Origin: DATAQC01 sp038238185
Lineage (GTDB): Bacteria > Actinomycetota > Acidimicrobiia > Acidimicrobiales > AC-14
Reading direction: 5' to 3'
Length of the DNA stretch: 20,327 nucleotides
Assembly: GCA_038238185.1 (NCBI GenBank)
Contig: JBBRXY010000057.1
Span: 1 to 20,327 of the forward strand
Shown here piece after piece: positions 13,813 to 20,327 of this stretch. Numbering within the stretch: the stretch's first letter is position 1; the number at the start of each line of letters is the position of its first letter. The notes beneath the pieces are model-generated. The model saw only the letters and a program-made list of their open reading frames with translations, was not told the origin of the DNA and did no database searches. The translations under genes were made by a program, and so were the position numbers.

Positions 13813-15159
13813 ATGTGCGAGGCGCTTGCGGGAATTCGGGCTGCGATGGGTCGTAGTGCGGCCGCGTTCGATGCCGCGCTCGTGACTGCGGCCGATGCCG
13901 CCGTGGTCGTCGACCACGCTTCGACCATCGAGAAGATGGCGGCCACGGTCAAGGCGCTTGCTGCGGCCCGCGTGGCTGAGACCGAGGTGTGGCGGCGCGA
14001 GGGCGACCGTTCGGCCGCCCATCATCTGGCCCGTACCACCGGTACCACCGTCGGCGCCGCCGCCGACGTGATCAAAGCCGCTCGGCGCCTCGATGGTCTG
14101 ACCAAGGTTGGCGCGGCGGCGCGGCAGGGCGAGCTGTCGTCGGGACAGGTCGCCGCCATCACCGATGCGGCAACTGCTGACCCCGACGCGGAGGCTCGTC
14201 TGGTCGACACGGCCCGTCAGTCGTCGCTGCAGGAGCTGAAGGACGACTGCGCCCGCACCAAGGCGGCGGCGTCAGCCGATGCCGAGGCCCGGCGCAGGCG
14301 CATCCACGAGCGGCGTTGCCTGCGCACCTACACCGACCCCGAGGGCGTCTGGCACATGGTGGTGCTCAACAACCCCGAGGTCGGCGCCGAGATCATGGCC
14401 GTCATCGACCCCATCCGCGACCGCCTGTTCGCCGAGGCGCGTGTTGAGGGCCGCAGGGAGCCGACCGAGGCTTACGCCGCCGATGCCTTGACGGCGCTGG
14501 CCCGCAATGCCGGCGTTGCGGCCACCGGCACCGGTCCGGGCGTTACGGCTGATGGCGAAAGCGGTGACCCGGCCACGATCGAAGGACCGCGTCCGACCGG
14601 TACCGCCGTGGCGGGGAACGGCGGGCCCATGGCCGGCCGCGGGGCACGGGCCAAGATCATCGTGCGGGTCGATCTGCCGGCGCTGTTGCGGGGCCACGTC
14701 ATGTCGGGTGAGGTCGCCGAGTTGGTGGGGTACGGGCCGGTGGCCGTGTCGGTCATCCGCGACATGATCGACAGCGGTGACCCCTTCCTCACGGCGGTGG
14801 CCACCAGGGGCGTCGACGTGGTCGGTGTGGCTCATCTCGGTCGGCGGCCGACGGTGTACCAGCAGACGGCCCTCGAGTGGCTGTACCCGATCTGCGCGGT
14901 CGAGGGGTGCGCTGCCGTGGCCCGATTGGAGATGGATCATCGCGAGGACTGGGCCACCACTCACGTCACGTTGTTCTCGCTGATCGACCGATTGTGCCCG
15001 CATCACCATCGCCTGAAGACCCGGGAGAATTGGGGCCTGGTGGAAGGCTGCGGGAAACGAGCCTTCGTCCCGCCGACCGATGGGCGCCACCCACGGCATG
15101 CGTCGCGTCGGAGGCGGGCGCCGGCGGCGGCAGCTACCGGGCCGCCGGGCGGGGGGTGA
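13813..15159 (+). CDS. DUF222 domain HNH endonuclease-like protein (13E12 repeat type)
   Basis: 448-residue protein of the actinobacterial DUF222-HNH group, called 13E12 repeat proteins in mycobacteria and often present in many copies per genome. The N-terminal helical DUF222 region covers about 1-300, with a glycine-rich variable linker around 235-275. The C-terminal HNH site reads CAVEGC (two metal-type Cys), MDHRED (catalytic-type His) and LCPHHHRLK, followed by NWGLV, so the ββα-metal nuclease residues look intact. ATG 13813 has GAAGGA 8 nt upstream; GTG 13810 is an alternative. The C-terminal tail is Arg/Ala/Gly-rich. The biological role is unknown; association with mobile or repeated DNA is suspected in the family. 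It ends next to a tandem repeat array and near a decayed gene. Confidence 0.88.
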   Translation: MCEALAGIRAAMGRSAAAFDAALVTAADAAVVVDHASTIEKMAATVKALAAARVAETEVWRREGDRSAAHHLARTTGTTVGAAADVIKAARRLDGLTKVGAAARQGELSSGQVAAITDAATADPDAEARLVDTARQSSLQELKDDCARTKAAASADAEARRRRIHERRCLRTYTDPEGVWHMVVLNNPEVGAEIMAVIDPIRDRLFAEARVEGRREPTEAYAADALTALARNAGVAATGTGPGVTADGESGDPATIEGPRPTGTAVAGNGGPMAGRGARAKIIVRVDLPALLRGHVMSGEVAELVGYGPVAVSVIRDMIDSGDPFLTAVATRGVDVVGVAHLGRRPTVYQQTALEWLYPICAVEGCAAVARLEMDHREDWATTHVTLFSLIDRLCPHHHRLKTRENWGLVEGCGKRAFVPPTDGRHPRHASRRRRAPAAAATGPPGGG

Positions 15160-15507
15160 CCGCTGGTCGGCCGAGCCGTCGGCCGGGCCGATGCGCGTCG
15201 GCTGAGCCTCCCCGCCGAGCTGGGTCGCGCTCCGGCTGGTTCGCGCGCTGGCTATGCCTCCGAACCGGCTACGCCTCGGAACCGGGCGACGCCTCCGAAC
15301 CGGCGACGCCTCGGAACCGGCGACGCCTCCGAAACGGCGACGCCTCGGAACCGGCGACGCCTCCGAACCGGCGACGCCTCGGAACCGGCGACGCCTCGGA
15401 AGCGCCCACGCCTCGCGTCGGCTGGGCGTTCGAATCGGCTGTGCGTTGAGGAGGCTTGGCGCAGGGGAGTGCTGCCGCCCCAGCCCCGCCGACCCCTACG
15501 TCCCCGG
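15160..15507. other. Convergent intergenic region, no gene
   Basis: 348 bp between the stops of the HNH gene and the Dyp peroxidase. About half is the tandem repeat array; the flanks are GC-rich without a recognisable gene or a clear classical terminator. Open frames crossing it arise from the repeat's lack of stop codons and are not believed to be genes. Confidence 0.7.
15256..15426. repeat. Tandem array of a 17-bp unit in a 34-bp higher-order pattern
   Basis: Ten units begin at 15256, 15273, 15291, 15308, 15325, 15342, 15359, 15376, 15393 and 15410, with consensus GCCTCSGAACCGGCGAC. Position 6 alternates C, G, C, G and so on through the first eight units, so the true duplication unit is probably 34 bp. 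One unit has an extra G, and the last two are degenerate; weak traces continue to about 15442. The array sits between the convergent 3' ends of the HNH and Dyp peroxidase genes. Confidence 0.92.
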
Positions 15508-16992
15508 CTACAGGGCCGCGAGGTAGCGGAGGGCGGCCATGCCGGGGAGGAAGCAATACGCACCGCCCTTGACCGTCACGAAGGTCGGGAGACCGGTCAC
15601 CTGGCGGCGAACGGGGTTGGCCGGCCAGGTGAACAATCCGCCGTCGGGGCGGTTGCCCATGATGGGGTCGACCTCGCCGTAGAGCCCGGCGAAGTAAGGG
15701 TTGCCCAGCCAGGTGTGCTGGACGAACTCGAATTGGCGCTCGATGTCGGCGTTGAGGCAGATGAACACCAGGCCTCGCTCGGCATCGGCCGCCTCGTCCG
15801 GCGTGGAAGGGGAGTCCACCAGGGGTCGTCCGTAGGAGCGGCCGCGGCGCAGGATGCGGTGGTTGCGGTTCGACTTCCGGGCCCGCTCGGGATGTTCCAC
15901 CGAGGAGTCGCGTGGGTTCGAACGCCGGATGTGCGCACCGAGCGGACACGACAGTCCGTCCTGGTCGACGTGGTAGCCGAAGTCGTTGGCCCCGGCCAGG
16001 GCGGCGTCGGCGTGCTCGGGTGCGAGCACCAGAGGTGCCCCGTTGGGCCAACGGCCCACGAGCTTGGCGGCCAGAAGTTCAGGGTCGTTGGCTGCCCCCG
16101 ACTGCACGAACCGACGGAACCCGGCCACGTCCTGGGCCAGCTGGCGGAAGACCACGTAGGTGCCCCCCTGGCCCAGATGACGACGCCCGCGCGGCACCCA
16201 GCTGGGGTGGCCCAGATGATGGCCCGGGTCGGTGGCCGCCGCCACCGTGGGTCCTGCGCTCGGCTTGCCGAAGTTGTCCTCGTAGCCCAACACCACCTCG
16301 CCGGGATTCACCTCGGTCCACTTCGGCGGAGGCGGTTCGGCCGCTGGCTGCACTGATCGGGTCTTGCGCGGCCAGCCCTTCATCACCGGCTGGGACAGCC
16401 CGTCGGCGAAGCCGAAGTGTTCGGTACCACGGTCGTCGAGAACGACGCCGTCGATAGCTGGGCTCACCTCCTTGAGAGCACGGTCGGCCGTGAAGGCCGC
16501 CCGGCGACGGGCGTGCTCCTCGTCGAGCGCCGGCTCGTCGGCGGCGTACATCATGAGCACCAGGTGGATCTCGGGCTTGGTCGGACCGCCCCATCGCCAC
16601 GATCCCGGTTTGTTGACCCCGTCATCGCCGAGGATGAGCGAGCGGTGGTCGGTGACCATCCCCTCCTGAAGAGGGCGGGGGAACGTGGCCAGCGCGTCGG
16701 GGGGCAGGCCGAGGGCCCGGAGGCCGGTCCAGGTGAAGGCCACGTTGAGACACGGCGAGGCGTCGTTGTCCGGTCGGTCGGCGGCGGTGCTCACGTCGTC
16801 GATCATCGAACCGAGCCATCGCCGTGCGGCGTCGGCGTCCGTCACGCCCAGGAGCAGGTAGCGGGCCACGCGCAGTTTGCCGTAGGCCCGGGCCACCAGG
16901 CCCTGCATGTCGGCGATGTCCAACGTCGTCGCCTGGTCGTCGGCTCCCGCGTCGTCGCCGGCTCCCGGTCCGCTCACAGTCGTCGCAGCCAT
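15508..16992 (-). CDS. Dyp-type heme peroxidase
   Basis: Dye-decolourising-type peroxidase of 494 residues that uses heme and H2O2 to oxidise an unknown substrate. Seen: GFADG at 194-198 (the GXXDG motif with catalytic D197), proximal heme ligand H354 in GAHIRRSNPR, candidate distal arginines in ILRRGRSYG (380-388) and FICLNADIERQFEFVQ (410-425), typical of the C-terminal half. No Tat or Sec signal is present and no encapsulin gene or terminal encapsulin-targeting tail is evident, so it is probably cytosolic or held at the membrane by its partner. ATG 16992 has GGAGGAGG 7 nt upstream. It overlaps the preceding gene by 19 nt, so the two are an operon. The length fits the larger Dyp classes (C/D-like); class assignment is tentative. 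Confidence 0.92.
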   Translation of the reverse strand: MAATTVSGPGAGDDAGADDQATTLDIADMQGLVARAYGKLRVARYLLLGVTDADAARRWLGSMIDDVSTAADRPDNDASPCLNVAFTWTGLRALGLPPDALATFPRPLQEGMVTDHRSLILGDDGVNKPGSWRWGGPTKPEIHLVLMMYAADEPALDEEHARRRAAFTADRALKEVSPAIDGVVLDDRGTEHFGFADGLSQPVMKGWPRKTRSVQPAAEPPPPKWTEVNPGEVVLGYEDNFGKPSAGPTVAAATDPGHHLGHPSWVPRGRRHLGQGGTYVVFRQLAQDVAGFRRFVQSGAANDPELLAAKLVGRWPNGAPLVLAPEHADAALAGANDFGYHVDQDGLSCPLGAHIRRSNPRDSSVEHPERARKSNRNHRILRRGRSYGRPLVDSPSTPDEAADAERGLVFICLNADIERQFEFVQHTWLGNPYFAGLYGEVDPIMGNRPDGGLFTWPANPVRRQVTGLPTFVTVKGGAYCFLPGMAALRYLAAL

Positions 16993-18227
16993 GCCTGGAC
17001 CTCCTCCCCCCGAAGCGAGGCGTACAGGCCTTCGCGTATGGCGCTGTTGTTGTCGATGATCGCCATGGTGAGGTTCGGGTAGGCGCTGTACCAGGCCGCC
17101 GTGGGGCAGCCGTTGGCCCGGGCCCAAGCCCGGAACCGGGGACCGTCCCTCGCCCCCGCGAGAGCCACGAACCAGGTGCGGGGGAACTCCACCGTGTTGC
17201 CCCACACCGCGGTGAGGCCCACCTTCGCCTTGTCGATGAAGTCGCCGAGGTAGCTCTCCCAGCTGCCGTCGAAGTTGGAGACGAACAACAGGTGGCGGTC
17301 CTTGTCGATCAAAGCCCAGTGGGCGAAATGGATGCTGGGGATCCCGCCCAGGTCGCCGTTGGCGTACAGAACCCGCGCCAGGCGATTGAGGATCCACAGC
17401 ACCAGTTTCAGGGTGGTCATCCGGACGAAACCGGGCTTGACCGCGACCACGCTGGCCAGGTGGTTCTGGGGGTGCAGATCCTCGGCGACGAGCTGGGCGT
17501 TGACCCACTCAATGTCGGGCTGGCCCTTCTGCACCCGATCGGTGGCCTCCTTCCATCTCAGCACCCCGAGCCAGACCAACAGGAGGGGAATCAGCACGGG
17601 TGAGGTCACCAGGACGCCTGCGGCGAGGACCCCCAGCCTGGCCAGGTGGCCGGCGCGCTCGCGCCACGTCTGGCGCGGCGGGGTGTTGGCTGCCCACGAG
17701 AAGCGGGGGTCGGACCGGACGAAGTCCTGGATGGCCGACCGGACGGATTCGGGCGAGCCCGCCAGCCGGTCGGCCTGCTGCTCGGAGGCGATGAAGCCTT
17801 CGATGGCGTTGCGCAGCTCCGCCTCCTGGCGGATGCGGACAAGGCTCCGGCCCGTGGCACCCACGTGGCAGGCGCCGGGCCGGACGACGTGGCTGCCGAG
17901 CCAGGCCTCGACGGCCCGGACCGTCCCCCCGACCGGGTACCCGATGCAATTGGCGAACAGGGCGTCGATCCCGCCGCGGGCGCGGGCGACGAGGATCGGT
18001 AACCAGTCGTCGAGCGTCCCGTCCACGTTGTTCTCGAAGATGAGGGTCTCGGGAAGGTGAGCACTTCGGAAGATCACCAGGCTGGCGAAGTGGAGGGTCT
18101 GGAAACCGCCCAGGGCCAGCACGGAGTTCGAGGCCGGATCGGCGGCGATCTCGGCGACGATGTCGCGCAGGATGTCGAGACGATCGGGCTCGATATCGGC
18201 GACGATCGTGAAGATGGTGTGCGTCAC
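16974..18227 (-). CDS. Internally duplicated, membrane-anchored protein paired with the Dyp peroxidase, unknown function
   Basis: 417-residue protein that I do not recognise as a named family. It is made of two similar halves around a hydrophobic segment. Half 1: LGGFQTLHFA (39-48), LIFENNVDG (62-70), GGIDALFANCIGYP (85-98). Half 2: LGGIPSIHFA (293-302), LLFVSNFDG (313-321), VGLTAVWGNTVEFP (336-349). Each half looks like a ferredoxin-like alpha/beta unit, the fold type from which Dyp peroxidases are also built. A long hydrophobic segment (about 197-223) suggests membrane anchoring or a hairpin. GTG 18227 has AAAGAGG 8 nt upstream; an in-frame ATG/GTG 12 codons earlier is less good. It overlaps the Dyp gene by 19 nt, so the two likely work together. 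No heme-ligand motif is evident, so it may be a docking or substrate-binding partner. Confidence 0.8.
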   Translation of the reverse strand: MTHTIFTIVADIEPDRLDILRDIVAEIAADPASNSVLALGGFQTLHFASLVIFRSAHLPETLIFENNVDGTLDDWLPILVARARGGIDALFANCIGYPVGGTVRAVEAWLGSHVVRPGACHVGATGRSLVRIRQEAELRNAIEGFIASEQQADRLAGSPESVRSAIQDFVRSDPRFSWAANTPPRQTWRERAGHLARLGVLAAGVLVTSPVLIPLLLVWLGVLRWKEATDRVQKGQPDIEWVNAQLVAEDLHPQNHLASVVAVKPGFVRMTTLKLVLWILNRLARVLYANGDLGGIPSIHFAHWALIDKDRHLLFVSNFDGSWESYLGDFIDKAKVGLTAVWGNTVEFPRTWFVALAGARDGPRFRAWARANGCPTAAWYSAYPNLTMAIIDNNSAIREGLYASLRGEEVQAWLRRL

Positions 18228-18268
18228 GTCCGTGCCTCTTTCACCGCTCGAGCCAGGCGACAAAACCC

Positions 18269-18274
18269 ACGGTA
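18269..18274 (-). promoter_or_regulatory. Putative -10 for the Dyp partner operon
   Basis: TACCGT on the minus strand, about 41 nt upstream of GTG 18227, would give a leader of roughly 35 nt carrying the AAAGAGG ribosome binding site. No clear -35. It sits in the 122-bp region divergent from tig. Confidence 0.3.
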
Positions 18275-18333
18275 GCCGTCCTTGGTCGCTGTCCGTCGAA
18301 CATGGGTCGTCTCCGATGCGGCAGCTTCGCCCC

Positions 18334-18339
18334 TATACT
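18334..18339 (+). promoter_or_regulatory. Putative -10 of the tig-clpP operon
   Basis: TATACT, the best match to TATAAT in the window, ends 10 nt before GTG 18350. The mRNA leader would be only about 3-5 nt, close to leaderless. No obvious -35. Confidence 0.55.
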
Positions 18340-18349
18340 CCGAAACCCG

Positions 18350-19705
18350 GTGAAGAGCACTTTTGAGAGCCTCGACGACAACAAGGTGAAACTCTCGGTC
18401 GAAGTCGACGAGAGCGAGGTCGACAAGGCCGTCGACGCCGCCTTCCGCAAGCTGGCACGCGAGGTCCGGATCCCCGGGTTTCGGCCCGGAAAGGCCCCCC
18501 GCCGCTTGCTCGAGGCACGGCTCGGCTCGGATACGGCCCGCCAGGAGGCGATCCGCGAGGCGCTGCCCGACTACTACGCCAAGGCGCTGCGCGAGAACGA
18601 CGTCGAGCCCATCGCCCCTCCCGAGATCGAGATCACCGCTGGTCGTGACGCCGGGCCGGTGAGCTTCGACGCGGTGGTCGAGGTCATGCCCCAGGTTCGC
18701 GTGGCCGGCTACGAAGGCCTGCGGGTCGCGCTTCCCAACCTCACCGTCACCGACGAAGAGGTCGACGCCCAGATCGACCGGTTGCGCGATCAGTTCGGCG
18801 AGTTGACCGTCGTCTCCCGCCAGGCTCGGGCCGGCGACCACGTCTCCATGGACCGCAAGGTCTATCGCCACGACGAGATCCTCCTCAACGCCGACGACGA
18901 GCTCTACGAAGTGGGCAAGGGCACGATCGTGGCCGAACTCGACGAGCAGCTTCGCGGGGCCAAGGCCGGTGACATCCTCAAGTTCAACGCGGCCGTGGCC
19001 GGCGTCGATGACGAGGTCACCTTCCAGATCCTGGTCAAGGAAGTGCGCGAGAAGGTCCTTCCCGAGCTCACCGACGAGTGGGCCGGCGAGGCATCCGAGT
19101 TCGACACCGTCGCCGAGCTGCGGGAGAACCTGCGGGCCCAGGCCGATGCGGTCAAACGCCTCCAGGCCGCTCTGGCCGTCCGCGACAAGGTGGTCGAAGC
19201 TCTCGTGGAGCTGGTCGACGACGAGATGCCGGAGGCGCTCATCGCCTCGGAGACCGAACGACGCATCGAGATGCTGTCCCACCGGCTGAGCCACCAGGGT
19301 GTCGACCTCGACGTCTTCCTGAGCGCCACCGGCCAGAGCCGCGAGGAGCTCCTGGCCCATCTCCAGGCCGAAGCGACTTCGGCGGTCAAGGCCGACTTGG
19401 GCCTGCGCTACGTGGCCGAGGCCGAGGAGATCGAGGTCACCGACGACGACGTCGAGGCCGAGATGGTCACCCTGGCCGAGCGCGAGAAGTCCACTCCCAA
19501 AGAGATTCGACGCCGACTCGAGAGCGAAGACCGCCTACCGGAGGTACGCTCGGGGATACGCAAGACCAAGGCCCTGGAGTGGCTGGCTGCCCATACGGAG
19601 TACGTCGACGAGGAGGGCCGGGTGGTCGATCGGTCCGAGCTTGAACCGGTCAGGTCGGCGACACAAGACGCAGGAGACGCCCGAATGACCCAGGGAGCGC
19701 AGTGA
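18350..19705 (+). CDS. tig: Trigger factor (ribosome-associated chaperone and prolyl isomerase)
   Basis: Ribosome-bound chaperone that receives nascent chains at the exit tunnel; 451 residues, a normal length. The N-terminal ribosome-binding domain (about 1-112) carries the signature GFRPGKAP (43-50), which docks on ribosomal protein L23. The FKBP-type PPIase domain is at about 155-245 (GDHVSMDRKVY, EVGKGTIVAELDEQL, GAKAGD). The helical C-terminal arm domain follows to about 420, with a charged tail. The PPIase segment is somewhat divergent, so isomerase activity may be weak; this is inference. GTG 18350 was chosen because VKSTFESLDDNKVKLSVEV aligns with family N-termini; the in-frame ATG 18302 lies upstream of the TATACT box. 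The stop overlaps clpP by four bases, the classic tig-clpP order. Confidence 0.96.
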   Translation: MKSTFESLDDNKVKLSVEVDESEVDKAVDAAFRKLAREVRIPGFRPGKAPRRLLEARLGSDTARQEAIREALPDYYAKALRENDVEPIAPPEIEITAGRDAGPVSFDAVVEVMPQVRVAGYEGLRVALPNLTVTDEEVDAQIDRLRDQFGELTVVSRQARAGDHVSMDRKVYRHDEILLNADDELYEVGKGTIVAELDEQLRGAKAGDILKFNAAVAGVDDEVTFQILVKEVREKVLPELTDEWAGEASEFDTVAELRENLRAQADAVKRLQAALAVRDKVVEALVELVDDEMPEALIASETERRIEMLSHRLSHQGVDLDVFLSATGQSREELLAHLQAEATSAVKADLGLRYVAEAEEIEVTDDDVEAEMVTLAEREKSTPKEIRRRLESEDRLPEVRSGIRKTKALEWLAAHTEYVDEEGRVVDRSELEPVRSATQDAGDARMTQGAQ

Positions 19706-20327
19706 TCGAGCCACAGAGCGAGGACCACGGAGCCTTTGAGAAGCACAGAGCAGCCGAGGCCCGCAGCGACCGGACGATCTACAACTACATCGTGCCAACC
19801 GTCATCGAACAGACGAACCGGGGCGAGCGGGCCTACGACATCTACTCGAAGCTGCTCAAGGAGCGCATCATCTTCCTGGGCACGCCGATCGACGACACCG
19901 TCGCAAACCTGATCATGGCCCAGCTGTTGCACCTCGAGGCCGAGGACGCCGACAAGGACATCAACCTCTACATCAACTCGCCGGGCGGCGAGATCACCGG
20001 CCTGTTCGCCATCTACGACACCATGCAGTTCATCAAGCCGGAGATCGCCACCTACTGCATGGGCCAGGCCGCGTCGGCGGCCGCGGTGCTGCTCGCCGCC
20101 GGTACCAAGGGGAAGCGCCACTCGCTGCCCCACGCCCGCATCCTGATCCATCAACCCTACGGCGGGGCCGGTGGCCAGGCGGCGGACATCGAGATCCAGG
20201 CCAAGGAGATCCTGCGCATGCGCGAGCTCCTCGAGCGGGTGCTGGCTCATCACACCGGCCAGACAATCGAGAAAGTCGGCAAGGACACCGACCGCGACTT
20301 CATCATGAGCGCCGACGAGGCGAAGGA
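19702..20327 (+). CDS. clpP: ATP-dependent Clp protease proteolytic subunit (3' end outside window)
   Basis: Serine protease subunit of the Clp complex; 208 residues are in the window and the frame runs off the end. The triad is complete: S125 in GQAASAAA, H150 in ILIHQP and D199 in DRDFIMSADEA, with the family's exact spacing (25 and 49). Also seen: VIEQTNRGERAYDIYSKLL (34-52), KERIIFLG, NLYINSPGGEITG (88-100). About 30 residues precede the conserved start of mature ClpP and probably form a removed propeptide or flexible N-terminus. GTG 19702 overlaps the tig stop (GTGA), so translation is coupled. Actinobacteria often have two ClpP subunits in tandem; whether a second clpP or clpX follows cannot be seen. 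Confidence 0.96.
   Translation, partial: MIEPQSEDHGAFEKHRAAEARSDRTIYNYIVPTVIEQTNRGERAYDIYSKLLKERIIFLGTPIDDTVANLIMAQLLHLEAEDADKDINLYINSPGGEITGLFAIYDTMQFIKPEIATYCMGQAASAAAVLLAAGTKGKRHSLPHARILIHQPYGGAGGQAADIEIQAKEILRMRELLERVLAHHTGQTIEKVGKDTDRDFIMSADEAK

Noticed and set aside
15256..15426. CRISPR array
   Set aside because: Units are contiguous with no unique spacers, and no cas genes are near.
15252..15563. Arg/Ser-rich repeat proteins across the tandem array, on either strand
   Set aside because: They come only from the stop-free 17-bp repeat; no start signals or conserved neighbours support them.
15508..17508. Longer version of the Dyp peroxidase starting near 17508
   Set aside because: The extra N-terminal part is an out-of-frame reading of the partner gene. 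ATG 16992 has a strong GGAGGAGG site and family-like length.
15508..18227. Encapsulin or iron-uptake (EfeUOB-like) system around the Dyp peroxidase
   Set aside because: Neither an encapsulin shell gene, a cargo-targeting tail, a Tat signal nor EfeU/EfeO-like genes are visible next to it.

Overview
The window is a high-GC (roughly two-thirds or more G+C by eye) bacterial chromosome segment with dense genes, frequent GTG starts, 4-19 nt gene overlaps and several genes that look leaderless. A DUF3499 protein, a DUF222/13E12-type HNH protein, a tig-clpP pair, and a cp-ATP-grasp/alpha-E/transglutaminase operon in the order I recall for mycobacterial Rv2411c-Rv2409c all point to Actinomycetota. A deep-branching lineage such as Acidimicrobiia is my guess, not something the sequence proves.

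Layout. 1-1007 (-): N-terminal two-thirds of FtsH, cut by the window edge. 1173-3942 (+): DUF3499 zinc protein, an ABC exporter pair (ATPase and ABC-2 permease) and a CPBP membrane protease. 4053-6593 (+): a 60-aa zinc-ribbon protein, a large multi-pass membrane protein and a small acyl-CoA desaturase-like enzyme. 6888-7047 (-): tRNA-Pro(TGG) and tRNA-Gly(TCC). 7154-7951 (+): alpha/beta hydrolase, separated by a strong hairpin from the convergent operon that follows. 8016-13482: a divergent five-gene island. Leftward it reads cp-ATP-grasp, alpha-E and transglutaminase 1; rightward it reads transglutaminases 2 and 3. 13483-13812: gene-poor stretch holding a hairpin and what looks like the first 19 codons of a lost TIR-domain gene. 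13813-15159 (+): DUF222-HNH protein. 15160-15507: convergent intergenic region filled by a 17/34-bp tandem repeat. 15508-18227 (-): Dyp-type heme peroxidase preceded by an overlapping, internally duplicated membrane-anchored protein of unknown function. 18350-20327 (+): trigger factor and ClpP, overlapping by four bases; clpP runs off the end.

How the genes fit together. FtsH, trigger factor and ClpP are housekeeping protein quality control. The 8016-13482 island is the known but biochemically unresolved ATP-grasp/alpha-E/transglutaminase system, predicted to form and break peptide or isopeptide bonds. Here it carries three transglutaminase-fold proteins, one of which has Cys where the catalytic His is expected. 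The Dyp peroxidase and its duplicated partner overlap by 19 nt and probably act together; this pair is the best candidate in the window for an undescribed module. The cp-ATP-grasp gene also contains about 108 bp of almost pure G/C sequence with a 14-G run, which may be an assembly artefact.
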